Assembly (NCBI RefSeq): GCF_014203835.1
Contig: NZ_JACHJW010000001.1
Span: forward strand, 3,050,501-3,114,500
Direction: 5' to 3'
DNA length: 64,000 bases
Origin: Micromonospora polyrhachis
Lineage (GTDB): Bacteria; Actinomycetota; Actinomycetes; Mycobacteriales; Micromonosporaceae
The notes below the pieces were generated by a model. That model saw only the letters and a program-made list of their open reading frames with translations. It did no database searches and was not told where the DNA came from. A program made the position numbers and the translations under genes. Positions 24,564 to 33,239 of this stretch are shown here, piece after piece (within the stretch, counting starts at the first letter, position 1; the number at the start of each line of letters is the position of its first letter).

Positions 24564-24788
24564 ATGAGCGAGAAGTGGCTGACGATCGACGACCTCGCGG
24601 AACTGCTCAACGTCAAGCGGACGTGGGTGCGCGACAAGGTCACCGCCCGAGTGCTTCCCCACCGTCGCGTTGGCGGCGTTCGCTTCACGCCCAAGGACGT
24701 CGCCGCCATCGAGGAGATGTTCTTCGAGCCGGCGATCACTGACACCCCGTCCAGGGCTGCCGCCCGTACTCGGCAGGCCGCCGCATGA
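24564..24788 (+). CDS. Excisionase / HTH_17 protein
   Basis: 74 residues with GAGGAGG before the ATG. A single winged-HTH of the MerR/Xis type (LTIDDLAELLNVKRTWVRDK, RRVGGVRFTPKDVAAIEEM). Sits beside integrase and repressor as the first gene of the rightward transcript, so it is the likely recombination directionality factor. It overlaps the HNH gene by ATGA. Confidence 0.85.
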   Translation: MSEKWLTIDDLAELLNVKRTWVRDKVTARVLPHRRVGGVRFTPKDVAAIEEMFFEPAITDTPSRAAARTRQAAA

Positions 24789-25201
24789 GCACGCGCAGCC
24801 TCAACGCCTTCTTTCGCGGCATCGCGTCCGCACCGAGCATGACCGCCTGCTGGATCTGGGGTGGCCAGCCCTCCTGGGACGGCTACGGCAAGTTCGGCAA
24901 AGGCGGCCACCGGGCACACCGCCGAGCCTACGAACTCGCGATCGGACCGATCCCGCCCGGCATGGTCATCGACCACCTGTGCGAGGTGCGGGTGTGCGTC
25001 AACCCGCTGCACCTGCGGGCCACGACGCAGCGAGAGAACGTTCTGCGCAGCGTCAAGACGATGCCGAACATCAACGCCGCCAAGACCCACTGCCCGGCGG
25101 GCCACGCGTACACCGCTGCAAACACGTACCGCCGCCCGCGCGGTGGGCGTGACTGCCGCGCCTGTCGCCGCGAACTGGTGGCACTACGTCGGGCCGCCTG
25201 A
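24785..25201 (+). CDS. HNH endonuclease
   Basis: 138 residues. The HNH core is VIDHLCEVRVCVNPLHLRAT with a second HNH-typical stretch (HRAHRRAYELAIGPIPPGM) before it, and a Cys cluster (CPAGH...DCRACRREL) that probably binds zinc. It belongs to the family of HNH proteins common as free-standing homing-type nucleases in actinophages. Translationally coupled to the excisionase. Confidence 0.88.
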   Translation: MSTRSLNAFFRGIASAPSMTACWIWGGQPSWDGYGKFGKGGHRAHRRAYELAIGPIPPGMVIDHLCEVRVCVNPLHLRATTQRENVLRSVKTMPNINAAKTHCPAGHAYTAANTYRRPRGGRDCRACRRELVALRRAA

Positions 25202-25274
25202 CCCGGACAGAAACCAGCGCCCCGCATCCCCAACCACGAGCACGCGGAGCGCCAGAACGAAAGGAACCGTACCA

Positions 25275-25664
25275 GTGACACAGCCCCACAGCCCCTACGA
25301 CCTGGGTGACGTGCCGGCCCTGGTCGCCAACCTCGGCCCCGCCCCCACGCCGACCGTCACCAACGGCATCCACGTCGGCCCCGCCAGCATCGCGGTCGCC
25401 CTCGAGCGGGCCGCCGCCGACTTGCGCGCCATGGGCGACGTCAGCATCGCGCCGACGTGGGTCACCCTGAGCCTGCAGGTGGTGCAGCGCCCGACCAGCG
25501 TCACCGCCGACCGCTTCGCCACCGTCGACCGGCTCAGCAAGGCGCTGGTCGGCGAGGCCGGTGAGCACGGAAAGAGTTCGTACGGCGTGCCGTACCGGTG
25601 GACCGACGCCCGCGGCGACCTGATCTGCCAGGTCTACACCAATCCGGGCGAGGTGGACCAGTGA
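25275..25664 (+). CDS. Phage early hypothetical protein
   Basis: 129 residues from GTG after AAAGGAA. No known motif; beta-rich (MGDVSIAPTWVTLSLQVVQR) with an alternating pattern. Overlaps the next start as GTGA. Probably cytoplasmic. Confidence 0.65.
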   Translation: MTQPHSPYDLGDVPALVANLGPAPTPTVTNGIHVGPASIAVALERAAADLRAMGDVSIAPTWVTLSLQVVQRPTSVTADRFATVDRLSKALVGEAGEHGKSSYGVPYRWTDARGDLICQVYTNPGEVDQ

Positions 25665-25744
25665 CCGCCGGACCGCGGCCGACGACCCCGCCGCAGCCGA
25701 CCGGCCCGTGGTGGCCCTGCAACCGCCCGGCGGTGACCCGGTGA
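25661..25744 (+). CDS. Very small coupled ORF, 27 residues
   Basis: Starts with GTG overlapping the previous stop and ends overlapping the next GTG (GTGA at both ends). Pro/Trp-rich peptide (PTGPWWPCNRPAVTR). The double coupling argues for translation, composition does not tell its role. Confidence 0.35.
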   Translation: MTAGPRPTTPPQPTGPWWPCNRPAVTR

Positions 25745-25941
25745 CCGCCCCGGCCTACACCGGCCGCCACCGGCCCGCCAACACCAACCCCACCACCGGC
25801 GGCCGGCGGCTCATCCCCACCGCTGACCGGGTGCCGGCCGGGTGGACGCCGCTCGCCGACGACGTCCGGGCCGGACTGGCCCCCACCCACACCGCCACCG
25901 CCACCACCACCGTCATGCCCGCCCTGGAGGCAACGCGATGA
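25741..25941 (+). CDS. Small phage hypothetical protein
   Basis: 66 residues from GTG 25741, ending by ATGA overlap with the next gene. Contains VPAGWTPLADDVRAGLAPTH; no recognised domain. Thr/Ala-rich C-terminus. Confidence 0.5.
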   Translation: MTAPAYTGRHRPANTNPTTGGRRLIPTADRVPAGWTPLADDVRAGLAPTHTATATTTVMPALEATR

Positions 25942-26504
25942 CCACCACCGACCCGACCCCGCCGCTCGACCTGGACGCCATCCGCCGGCGCATGGACGCT
26001 GCCAGCCCTGGACCGTGGATCGCACATCCCGACGGGCTCGTCTGGACCGAGCAGGCCATCCCGGGCGACCCGGTGTCCGGCTCCGTTGAGCTGGCCGACG
26101 CCGAGTTCATCGCCCACTCCCGGGCCGACATCGAGCTGCTACTGGCCGAGCTGACCGAGGTTCGCGTCGAGCTGGACTACCAGCGGCAGATGCGCGCCAA
26201 CTACGACGAGCTGCACGCCGACCAGGTCGAGCAGTTGCGCGCCGAGCTGGCCGAGGCCCGGGACACGATCGCCACCCTCCGCCAGGTCGTGGCCGATGCC
26301 GCCGACGCACTCGGCGAGGGCGAGCAGGGCACCGACCACGACCACCCCGACGAGCCGACCAACCCGGACGCCGCCGTGGCCTGCCTGCTCTGCACGCCGC
26401 TCGCGCTGATCACTGTCGGCCAGCTCGACCAGCACAACCGCGAGCACCACGCCGAAGCCCTGGCCGAGGCCGCGCAGACCGTGTCCCTGCCGGGGGTGTC
26501 GTGA
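25938..26504 (+). CDS. Phage protein with SPGPW motif and coiled coil
   Basis: 188 residues. The N-terminus has the sequence DAIRRRMDAASPGPWIAH, seen in many phage early proteins of the Ea22-like kind. Residues 65-130 form a coiled coil (LLAELTEVRVELDYQRQMRA). The C-terminus has a C-x2-C and a His-rich end (CLLCTP, HNREHH). Function unknown. Confidence 0.6.
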   Translation: MTTTDPTPPLDLDAIRRRMDAASPGPWIAHPDGLVWTEQAIPGDPVSGSVELADAEFIAHSRADIELLLAELTEVRVELDYQRQMRANYDELHADQVEQLRAELAEARDTIATLRQVVADAADALGEGEQGTDHDHPDEPTNPDAAVACLLCTPLALITVGQLDQHNREHHAEALAEAAQTVSLPGVS

Positions 26505-27058
26505 TGCTCGGCGCACAAGCCATCGACGAAGGGCCGGCCGTCACCCGGCTCACCGCCGGCCCCGACGCCGAAGCAGTCCGCGCCGACCAGGCCGCAACCG
26601 CCCGCCGGGTCCTCTCCGAGCAGGCCCTCGACCTGCACCCCGGGGCCCGAACCGGCGACCCGACCGCACTGCAAGCCGCGAAACGCTGGCGGGACCACAT
26701 GTACGACCTGCTCGGCCTCACCCAGCTTGTCGAGCAGCCGGCACCCGTGCGGGCCGCCAAGCAGCCCCTGGAGACCCGGGTCATCACCCGAATCCGGCCG
26801 CAGGGCGACGACCTCGACTGGCGACCCAACGCCGCATGCGCACAAACCGACTCGGAGACCTTCTTCCCCGTCGGATGGGGCCGCGCCGACCGGGAGCTGG
26901 CCGAGCAGGCCAAGGACATCTGCCGCCGCTGCCCCGTCCGCGACCAGTGCCTCACGTGGGCGATCACCCACCGGCAGGCCCACGGCATCTGGGGCGGCCT
27001 CGACCCCGACGAGCGGGCCGCCATCAAGCGCCGCGACACCGGACGGGCGGTCGCGTGA
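26504..27058 (+). CDS. WhiB-family iron-sulfur regulator (phage-encoded)
   Basis: 184 residues. The C-terminal 90 residues are a WhiB domain: first Cys in PNAACAQTDSETFFP, then CRRCPVRDQC (C-x2-C-x5-C), which ligate a [4Fe-4S] cluster, and the G-I-W-G-G turn (HGIWGGLDPDER) followed by basic residues. The 95-residue N-terminal extension is unusual for WhiB proteins and unrelated to the domain. Phage WhiB proteins such as that of TM4 interfere with host WhiB regulators, so this one may modulate host division or the phage's own transcription. GTG at 26501 is an alternative start. Confidence 0.88.
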   Translation: MLGAQAIDEGPAVTRLTAGPDAEAVRADQAATARRVLSEQALDLHPGARTGDPTALQAAKRWRDHMYDLLGLTQLVEQPAPVRAAKQPLETRVITRIRPQGDDLDWRPNAACAQTDSETFFPVGWGRADRELAEQAKDICRRCPVRDQCLTWAITHRQAHGIWGGLDPDERAAIKRRDTGRAVA

Positions 27059-27237
27059 TGCGCCGCGCCGACACCGCCCGCGTGCTCAAACCCGCCCGCC
27101 GCCGCCCACCACCCGGCCACTGGATCATCGCCAGCCTCACCGCCGGCCACCCCGTCGCCGCCGAACAGCAGCCCGACCCGGACTGCGCCCAGTGCGTAGC
27201 CACCACCAGCCCCACCAGCCAGGAGGTACAGCCGTGA
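27058..27237 (+). CDS. Small hypothetical protein
   Basis: 59 residues starting in the WhiB stop region (GTGATG). Basic N-terminus (MRRADTARVLKPARRRPPPG) and one CAQC motif near the end. No known family. Confidence 0.45.
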   Translation: MRRADTARVLKPARRRPPPGHWIIASLTAGHPVAAEQQPDPDCAQCVATTSPTSQEVQP

Positions 27238-27746
27238 CCACCACCGCCAACCCGACCCCGACCACCGCCGACGACGACCAGACCCTCACCACCTGGTGCG
27301 CCCAGGTCGCCGCCAGCCACCACAACTACGAGACCCGCGAGTGGATGCACTACGAGACCCAGGACATCCGCGACCGGGCCCTCGTCAAGTGGACCATCCG
27401 CTGCCTCGGCAACACCGGCTACTCCGCCGCCGAGAACACCCGGCGGGTCGTCAGCATCCTCGCCGAGCGGCACGCGCTGCTGGAGTGGCTGCGCGCCGAG
27501 CTGGCCGACGCCCACGACGGTTTCGCCCGCCTCACCGCCGAGCTGGCCGAGGCCCGCAAGGTCGCCCTGATCTACCGCGACGCCATGGTCAGCCAGCACG
27601 AATGGGGCGGCCACCTGGTCGAGGGCAACTGCGCCGACTGCACCCGCGCCGCCGAGGCGCTCGACGGCAGCCTCGCCTGCGACCGGTACCGCCAGTGGCA
27701 GCGCCAGTACGTCGACGCCCTGGACACCCATCTACCGCAGTCCTGA
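27234..27746 (+). CDS. Phage hypothetical protein, coiled coil with CxxC
   Basis: 170 residues from GTG with CAGGAGG upstream. Mostly helical with a coiled coil in the centre (LAERHALLEWLRAELADAHD) and GNCADCTRAAEAL near the C-terminus. Not recognised. Part of the rightward early operon. Confidence 0.55.
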   Translation: MTTTANPTPTTADDDQTLTTWCAQVAASHHNYETREWMHYETQDIRDRALVKWTIRCLGNTGYSAAENTRRVVSILAERHALLEWLRAELADAHDGFARLTAELAEARKVALIYRDAMVSQHEWGGHLVEGNCADCTRAAEALDGSLACDRYRQWQRQYVDALDTHLPQS

Positions 27747-27818
27747 CCCGACCCGGGTGGCCCGGTCGAGGGGGCCGGGCCACCCACCAGCCCAACAACA
27801 ACCCGAGAGGAGGCAGCG

Positions 27819-28721
27819 GTGACCATCTCCGACACCGCGCTCGCCAACGTCATCGCCAGCCTCACCACACCCAAGCCGCCCGCGCCGCAACCGGCCGGGC
27901 CACCACCGTCCACCGTCACCGAACTACGCCAGGTGCTCATCGACTACGACGCGTCCCGCCCCAGGTCGATGCAGAAGCGGCTCGGACCATCCGAGCTGGG
28001 CACCCCCTGCCAGCAGCAGATGGCCCGCAAGCTCGCCGGGGCACCCCGCCGGCCGATCACCGCCCCCACCTGGGCCCCATTCCAGGGCACCGCCGTCCAC
28101 GCCGAGATGGAACAGGTCGTCAACTTCTGGAACCAGCAGCTGGGCTGGGAGCGGTGGCTGGCCGAGGACGACCTCGAAGTCGACCCTGGGCTACCCGGCA
28201 TCGACGGCATCCGCGGCCACGGCGACGCGTTCGACCTCGACCACGGCATGGTCGTCGACTGGAAACACGTCGGCACCACCGCGCTCAACAAGCTGCGAAC
28301 CGCCAAGCGGCTCGGCAAACACCCCGCCCAGCAGGTATCACCTGAGTACCGGGTACAGGCCCACCTGTACGGGCTCGGACACCAGCGCAAGGGCCGCGAC
28401 GTGCGGTACGTGCGGCTCGTGCTGCTCGCCCGCAGCTGGCAGTACGACGACTCCGACGAGTGGACCGAAGAGTTCAACCCGGACATCGCCTACATCGCGA
28501 TCATGCGCTACTACGAGACGCTCGACATCCTCGCCGCCCTCGATGTGGCCAACCAGCCGGACATGCTTGCCGCCGTACCGGCCGCACCTAGCAGCGACAG
28601 CTGCAAGTGGTGCCCCTTCCACCGCCCCGGACAGCCCTCCGGCTGGGCCGGCTGCGCAGGTGACACCGGAGCCCACGAGCGGCGCATCGACCGCATCACC
28701 AACGGGCTCATCGCCCCATAG
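27819..28721 (+). CDS. Cas4/RecB-type PD-(D/E)XK nuclease
   Basis: 300 residues, GTG start after GAGAGGAGG. The nuclease core shows GHGDAFD ... MVVDWKHVG (D...D-x-K variant) and YRVQAHLYGLG (the Q-x3-Y motif), as in RecB/Cas4 family exonucleases. A C-terminal Cys pair and more Cys (CKWCPFHRP, GWAGCAG) plus an early Cys (GTPCQQQMARKL) could ligate a [4Fe-4S] cluster as in Cas4. Likely role: end resection in phage recombination, working with the next gene. Confidence 0.8.
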   Translation: MTISDTALANVIASLTTPKPPAPQPAGPPPSTVTELRQVLIDYDASRPRSMQKRLGPSELGTPCQQQMARKLAGAPRRPITAPTWAPFQGTAVHAEMEQVVNFWNQQLGWERWLAEDDLEVDPGLPGIDGIRGHGDAFDLDHGMVVDWKHVGTTALNKLRTAKRLGKHPAQQVSPEYRVQAHLYGLGHQRKGRDVRYVRLVLLARSWQYDDSDEWTEEFNPDIAYIAIMRYYETLDILAALDVANQPDMLAAVPAAPSSDSCKWCPFHRPGQPSGWAGCAGDTGAHERRIDRITNGLIAP

Positions 28722-28786
28722 ACCCCGGCACCCAAGCAGGTGCCGGCCAAGGAAACCAGCAAACCAGGAAGACAGGAGCACCCCTA

Positions 28787-29356
28787 GTGGACGCGAACGA
28801 CCTGCTCATGGGAGGCGGCATCAAGTCGGCCGCATTCCCCGACCAGCAGTACGGCACCACCGTCGGCGGCCCCATCGTCCGGGAACCCCAAGTCCGGCAG
28901 CAGACCGACTTCGACTCCGGCAAGCCCAAGGTCTACGACGACGGGAAGCCCGTCATGCAGATCATCGTGCACGTCAAGACCACCCAGCGAGACCCGATGA
29001 CCCCGACCGACGACGGCGTCCGGGCCCTGTACCTGCGCGGCCAGATACAGCAGGCCGTCCGCGACGCGGTCCGGGCCGCCGGGGCACCCGGGCTGCTCGT
29101 CGGCGGGGAACTGCACGTCACCTACGTGCGCGACGAGCCGAACAGCCGCGGACGCGGCAAGCCGAAGAAGGTCTACGAGGCCCGCTACACCCCGCCGCCC
29201 AGCCAGGGCAACAACGCCCTCATGGGTGACGCCCCGGACAGCCCGGCACCGCAGGCGGCGACCACCGCCCCGGCCGGCGTCGACCAGGCCATCTGGGACC
29301 AGATGAGCGGCGAACAGCGCACCAAGCTCCTCGCCGCCATGGGCGTCAACCAGTAG
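28787..29356 (+). CDS. Conserved actinophage protein near replication module, possible ssDNA-binding
   Basis: 189 residues from GTG. N-terminal DANDLLMGGGIKSAAFPDQQ resembles proteins I recall from many actinophages located between a Cas4-like nuclease and a primase. The middle is beta-rich (VMQIIVHVKTTQRDPMTPTD), suggesting an OB-like ssDNA-binding fold, but no diagnostic motif is visible. Role is inferred from position. Confidence 0.5.
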   Translation: MDANDLLMGGGIKSAAFPDQQYGTTVGGPIVREPQVRQQTDFDSGKPKVYDDGKPVMQIIVHVKTTQRDPMTPTDDGVRALYLRGQIQQAVRDAVRAAGAPGLLVGGELHVTYVRDEPNSRGRGKPKKVYEARYTPPPSQGNNALMGDAPDSPAPQAATTAPAGVDQAIWDQMSGEQRTKLLAAMGVNQ

Positions 29357-29469
29357 CCGGAGCACCAGCGTCGCTGCCAGCCCGTCGAGAGGGCGGACTG
29401 GCAGCGGCCCCGGAGCCCCGGAAACACCCACAAGCCCAAACCGCAGACCACGACAGCTCAGGAGCCACA

Positions 29470-32331
29470 GTGACGACGAGCACCGAGCAGCAGACGAGCC
29501 AACTGGACCCCACCATGGTCCGCACCTGGCTCAACGTGCTCTACGTCAACACCCCCGGCCTCATCCACATCAGCTCCACCGGAAACTGGGCCGGCCGCGC
29601 CTTCACCGAGCACAACCAGGCCGCCGACTACGTCACCCGGCTCGACGCCGGGCAGCCCGAAGGCATCTACCTGCGGGCCACCACCCTGCGCGGCCAGCCC
29701 GAGCGAGGTGGCCGGGGCAGTGCCGCCGACAGCCATGCCCTACCCGGCATGTGGGCCGACCTCGACATCGACGGGCCCGGACACAAACACCAGGTGTGCG
29801 CCGACGACTGCACCAAGACCCACGTGCACATCACCCGGCCCCTGCCACCCACCGACGACGCCGCCCGACAGATCATCACCGACAGCGGCCTACCCGACCC
29901 CACCCTGTGGGTGCACTCCGGCGGCGGCCTCTACCCGTGGTGGCTACTCGACCAACACGTCGACATCACCGCCGACAACCTCGCCGACATCGAACAACTC
30001 TCCATCCGCTGGCAGGCCGCCATCGGCCGGTCCGCCGCCGCCCTCGGCTGGCACTACGGCACCGGCGTCAGCGACCTCGCCCGCGTACTGCGCATCCCCG
30101 GCACCGTCAACCGCAAAGAAGGACTCGCCCGGCCCTGCCGCATCGTCGACGCCCAACCCGAGCGATACAGCCTCAACCAGCTGCGCGCCGGCCTCACCGC
30201 AGCCCAGCAGCGGCACCCCGAACCCGCCCCGCCACCGGTGCCCGTGCAGCGTCGGCTCGAAGTGGTGCGCGGCCCCGGCGAGATCACCCCCAACGACGAC
30301 TTCGAGCAGCAGGTTGCCTGGGACGACCAGCTGCTGCTCGGCGGTGCCGGCTGGACCATCACCAAAGGCGCACCCGGCACCTACTGCGAATGGCGACGCC
30401 CCGGCAAGACCACCGCCGGCATCTCCGCCACCACCGGCAAAGACCCCGCCCGCGACCGGCTCTACGTGTTCTCCGACGACGCCGGCCTGCCCGTCCAGCA
30501 GGAAATGACCAAGCCCTACGTGTACGCCCTGCTACACCACGGCGGGGACACCCGCGCGGCCACCCGTGAACTGGCCCGCCTCGGCTACGGCACCCCACTA
30601 CCGCCCCGCGACCCGGCCGCCGAGCAGCGGGCCGCAATCGCCGAACTGGTGCCGCCGGCCAGGGCCAACGGCCGCAACCTGGCCGCCGTGGACGGCACCG
30701 CCGCCCGGGTGCTCGACAGCGCGGTGCCCGCAGCGACCGGACCGAAGCCCCGAGCGTGGACGGCAGAACTCGACGTCAGCAACGCGGCGATGGCTGCGGA
30801 GTGGCTGCGCGACGAGATCGGACGAGGTCGCCTGGCCGGCATGTTCTACCGGGCTCCTGAGATCGTGCACACCCCCCGCGAAGGCGAAGACGGCTACATC
30901 CCGACCGGCACCGATAAGGACGACGACGGGCCAGCCCAGGTGCGTGTCGTCAGTGACTCCACCCTCGCCTCTCGCATCCAATACACGTACGGCGTCTACA
31001 AGATGGCGAAACGTGACGAGGACTGGGAGGCCGTACCCGCCCTGTTCCCGCGGGCAGCCGCCCACGTCGCCGTTGACGTCCCCGACATGCTGCCAAATCT
31101 GCGGCCGCTGCGAGGCGTCACCCACTCGCCAATCCTGCGCGCAGACGGCACCGTACTGTCCGAGCCCGGCTACGACCAGACCACCGGACTGCTTCACCTG
31201 CCCGAGCCGGGGCTGACGATTCCGCCGATTTCCGAGCGGCCCACCGTCGTCCAGGTCGCCAACGCGGTCGCCCTGCTCGACGAGATGGTGGCCGGGTTCG
31301 CGTTCCTCAGCGAGCACGACCGGGTCAACTACTACGGCATGCTGATCACGCCGCTGCTACGTGACCTGGTTCCGCCGCCGTACAAGCTGGGCGCGATCGG
31401 CGCACCGCAGCCAGGCAGCGGGAAGACCCTGCTCGCCAACATCGCCCGCATCATCCACGGCGGGGTATTCCGGTCCGAGATGCCCGGCGACGAGAACGAG
31501 CTGCGCAAGCAAATTTCCACCATCCTCGACCACACCACCGGGCCGGTCGTCCACTTCGACAACGTCACTGGGGTGCTGCGCTCATCGGTCATGGCCGGCC
31601 TGCTGACGTCGGCCAAATGGGATGACCGCAGGCTCGGCGCCAACGAGATGATCAACGCCAAGAACGATCGGCTCTGGGTCATCACTGGCAACAACTTGTC
31701 CCTCGGCGGTGACCTCAGCCGCCGCGCCCTCTGGTGCACCATCGACCCTGGCGTGCCAGACCCGCACCTGCGCACCGACTTCGCCATCAAGAACCTGGAG
31801 GAGTGGGTCCGTGCTCGACGGGGAGAGTTGATCTGCGCGCTGCTCACCATCGCCGCCGGCTGGATCAGCGACGGTGCCCCAACCCGTGGCGAGCGGGGCA
31901 GTGACTCGTACGCCCGCTGGATTGAGACAGTCGACGGCATCTTCGCCCACGCTGGCGTGCCTGGTCGATTCGCCGACGCCGAGTCCGCCCGGCAGGAAAC
32001 CGGGTCCGACGACGACGAGTGGCGCGACTTCTTGGCAAAGATTCGCGAGGTCTTCAGCAACCGACCGTGGACCGGCAAAGAGGTGATCGATTCGATTGAC
32101 ACGGGCTCGCTGATCGACCGGCGACCCATCCCGATCGACGCGCTACCGACCGACCTCGCCGAGAAGGCAGCCAGATCCGCCACTGGGGTTGCCGGCATCG
32201 GCCGGTCGCTCGGGCGGTGGCTGGCCAACCGAGAAGGCCGTTGGGCTGGAAACCTGACCGTCCGGTCTCTTGGCAAGGATCGGACTGGCGCTGGCCTTTG
32301 GAAGATCCAGATGGTCGGAGAGTCACGATGA
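29470..32331 (+). CDS. Primase-polymerase/helicase fusion, replication initiator
   Basis: 953 residues. The N-terminal part matches archaeo-eukaryotic primase/Prim-Pol domains: metal-binding DxD in MWADLDIDGPGH (about residue 94), SGGGLYPWWLL (about residue 149), and the RVLRIPGTVNRKEG motif near residue 210. The C-terminal half has a Walker A GAPQPGSGKTLLA (about residue 644) and Walker B GPVVHFDNV, with an arginine-rich segment after, as in SF3/D5-like or RepA-type helicases. It would start replication at the iteron cluster that lies directly downstream. Prim-Pol proteins also serve as replicators in some AICEs, so it could belong to either ancestry. Confidence 0.85.
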   Translation: MTTSTEQQTSQLDPTMVRTWLNVLYVNTPGLIHISSTGNWAGRAFTEHNQAADYVTRLDAGQPEGIYLRATTLRGQPERGGRGSAADSHALPGMWADLDIDGPGHKHQVCADDCTKTHVHITRPLPPTDDAARQIITDSGLPDPTLWVHSGGGLYPWWLLDQHVDITADNLADIEQLSIRWQAAIGRSAAALGWHYGTGVSDLARVLRIPGTVNRKEGLARPCRIVDAQPERYSLNQLRAGLTAAQQRHPEPAPPPVPVQRRLEVVRGPGEITPNDDFEQQVAWDDQLLLGGAGWTITKGAPGTYCEWRRPGKTTAGISATTGKDPARDRLYVFSDDAGLPVQQEMTKPYVYALLHHGGDTRAATRELARLGYGTPLPPRDPAAEQRAAIAELVPPARANGRNLAAVDGTAARVLDSAVPAATGPKPRAWTAELDVSNAAMAAEWLRDEIGRGRLAGMFYRAPEIVHTPREGEDGYIPTGTDKDDDGPAQVRVVSDSTLASRIQYTYGVYKMAKRDEDWEAVPALFPRAAAHVAVDVPDMLPNLRPLRGVTHSPILRADGTVLSEPGYDQTTGLLHLPEPGLTIPPISERPTVVQVANAVALLDEMVAGFAFLSEHDRVNYYGMLITPLLRDLVPPPYKLGAIGAPQPGSGKTLLANIARIIHGGVFRSEMPGDENELRKQISTILDHTTGPVVHFDNVTGVLRSSVMAGLLTSAKWDDRRLGANEMINAKNDRLWVITGNNLSLGGDLSRRALWCTIDPGVPDPHLRTDFAIKNLEEWVRARRGELICALLTIAAGWISDGAPTRGERGSDSYARWIETVDGIFAHAGVPGRFADAESARQETGSDDDEWRDFLAKIREVFSNRPWTGKEVIDSIDTGSLIDRRPIPIDALPTDLAEKAARSATGVAGIGRSLGRWLANREGRWAGNLTVRSLGKDRTGAGLWKIQMVGESR

Positions 32332-32525
32332 AAGCCGCTTTTGTAGCGATGAGTAATCGGGGTGCAGAGTTTGCCGAGTTTGCAGAGTTTGTTTTAGCCC
32401 TTACCGCGCGTACGACTTACGAAGTAATCACAGTGCGTAATCAAGTTGTTAGGCGCTTTATGTGGGGCCGCCGAGAGGAACTCTGCAAACTCGGCAAACT
32501 CTGCAACGGCTGGCGGCCCCGATGA
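32328..32525 (+). CDS. Small ORF over the iteron region, doubtful
   Basis: 65 residues by ATGA overlap with the primase stop, and ending with ATGA to the next gene. The encoded sequence follows the iterons (AEFAEFAEFVLAL, LCKLGKLCN) and composition is A+T-rich, so it may only be a by-product of the repeats. Translational coupling on both sides leaves the question open. Confidence 0.35.
   Translation: MKAAFVAMSNRGAEFAEFAEFVLALTARTTYEVITVRNQVVRRFMWGRREELCKLGKLCNGWRPR
32363..32505. repeat. Inverted iteron arrays flanking A+T-rich DNA, candidate replication origin
   Basis: Two 27-bp arms, 32363-32389 and 32479-32505, are perfect reverse complements separated by 89 bp. Each arm contains three directly repeated 9-mers of the form (A/C)GAGTTTGC at 9-bp spacing. 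The central segment is richer in A+T than its surroundings (tgttttagcccttaccgc, acgacttacgaagtaatc). It lies immediately after the primase-helicase gene. This is the architecture of an initiator-bound origin. Confidence 0.75.
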
Positions 32526-32863
32526 CCGCCCACCTGATCACCACCCCCGTTGCCGCCGGCATCCACCTCCGCTGCGGCACCCCCGTCATCGTCGGCGTCG
32601 CCGAAGGACTACTCGCCCGCGTTGACCTCACCCCACTCAACCGCGCAGGCGAGATCCACGCCCTCATCGCCGGACTGCAGACCTACACCCTCACCCGCCA
32701 CGGCCTGATCCACCGCGACGCCGGCCGCATCGCCGGCACCTCGCTCGCCAAGGCCGGGCCGGTGCTTGCCCAGCACACCTGCCGCCGACAGATCCCCGCC
32801 GAGCACCGCGCCAACACCCCACCGCCCGCTCGCGTTGCCACCACTGGCAACTGCCCGTTCTGA
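32522..32863 (+). CDS. Phage hypothetical protein
   Basis: 113 residues, ATGA-coupled to the preceding ORF. No recognised motif; contains LTTPVAAG-like beta start (LITTPVAAGIHLRCGTPVIV) and helix (LTPLNRAGEIHALIAGLQTY). Cytoplasmic. Confidence 0.55.
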   Translation: MTAHLITTPVAAGIHLRCGTPVIVGVAEGLLARVDLTPLNRAGEIHALIAGLQTYTLTRHGLIHRDAGRIAGTSLAKAGPVLAQHTCRRQIPAEHRANTPPPARVATTGNCPF

Positions 32864-32873
32864 GGAGACCCCG

Positions 32874-33239
32874 ATGACCACCCGCCTCACCATCACCCTC
32901 TGCGGCAGCCTCACCCGAGCCGGCCGCGACCTGACCCGCGTACATCGCGCACTCGCCCTCGCCGGCCACCTCGTCCACGCACCCACCCCACCGCTGCCGG
33001 GCGAGCCGACACCCACCCCCGAGCAGTACGCCAACCTCGTCCTGCGACACCACGCCGCGATCCGCCGCAGCGACCTCGTCATCGCCATTTGCCCCGACGG
33101 TGAGCCCGGCGACGCCACCCGCAGCGAGATGGCCTACGCCCAACTCGTCGGACGGCACACCCGGTGGGCGTACGACATTGACGCCCTGCTGGTCGACATC
33201 GCCGCCGGCCGGCTCGACCAGACCGAGGTGCCCGCGTGA
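32874..33239 (+). CDS. Nucleoside 2-deoxyribosyltransferase-like / DUF4406 protein
   Basis: 121 residues after GAGGAG. The N-terminus LTITLCGSLTRAGRDLTRVH and the central HHAAIRRSDLVIAICPDGEP, then GDATRSEMAYAQLVGRHTRW match the Rossmann-like fold of 2-deoxyribosyltransferases (GS, D and E-x-A-Y positions). Such phage proteins may modify or salvage nucleotides, or bind nucleotide signals. GTGA overlap with the next gene. Confidence 0.65.
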   Translation: MTTRLTITLCGSLTRAGRDLTRVHRALALAGHLVHAPTPPLPGEPTPTPEQYANLVLRHHAAIRRSDLVIAICPDGEPGDATRSEMAYAQLVGRHTRWAYDIDALLVDIAAGRLDQTEVPA

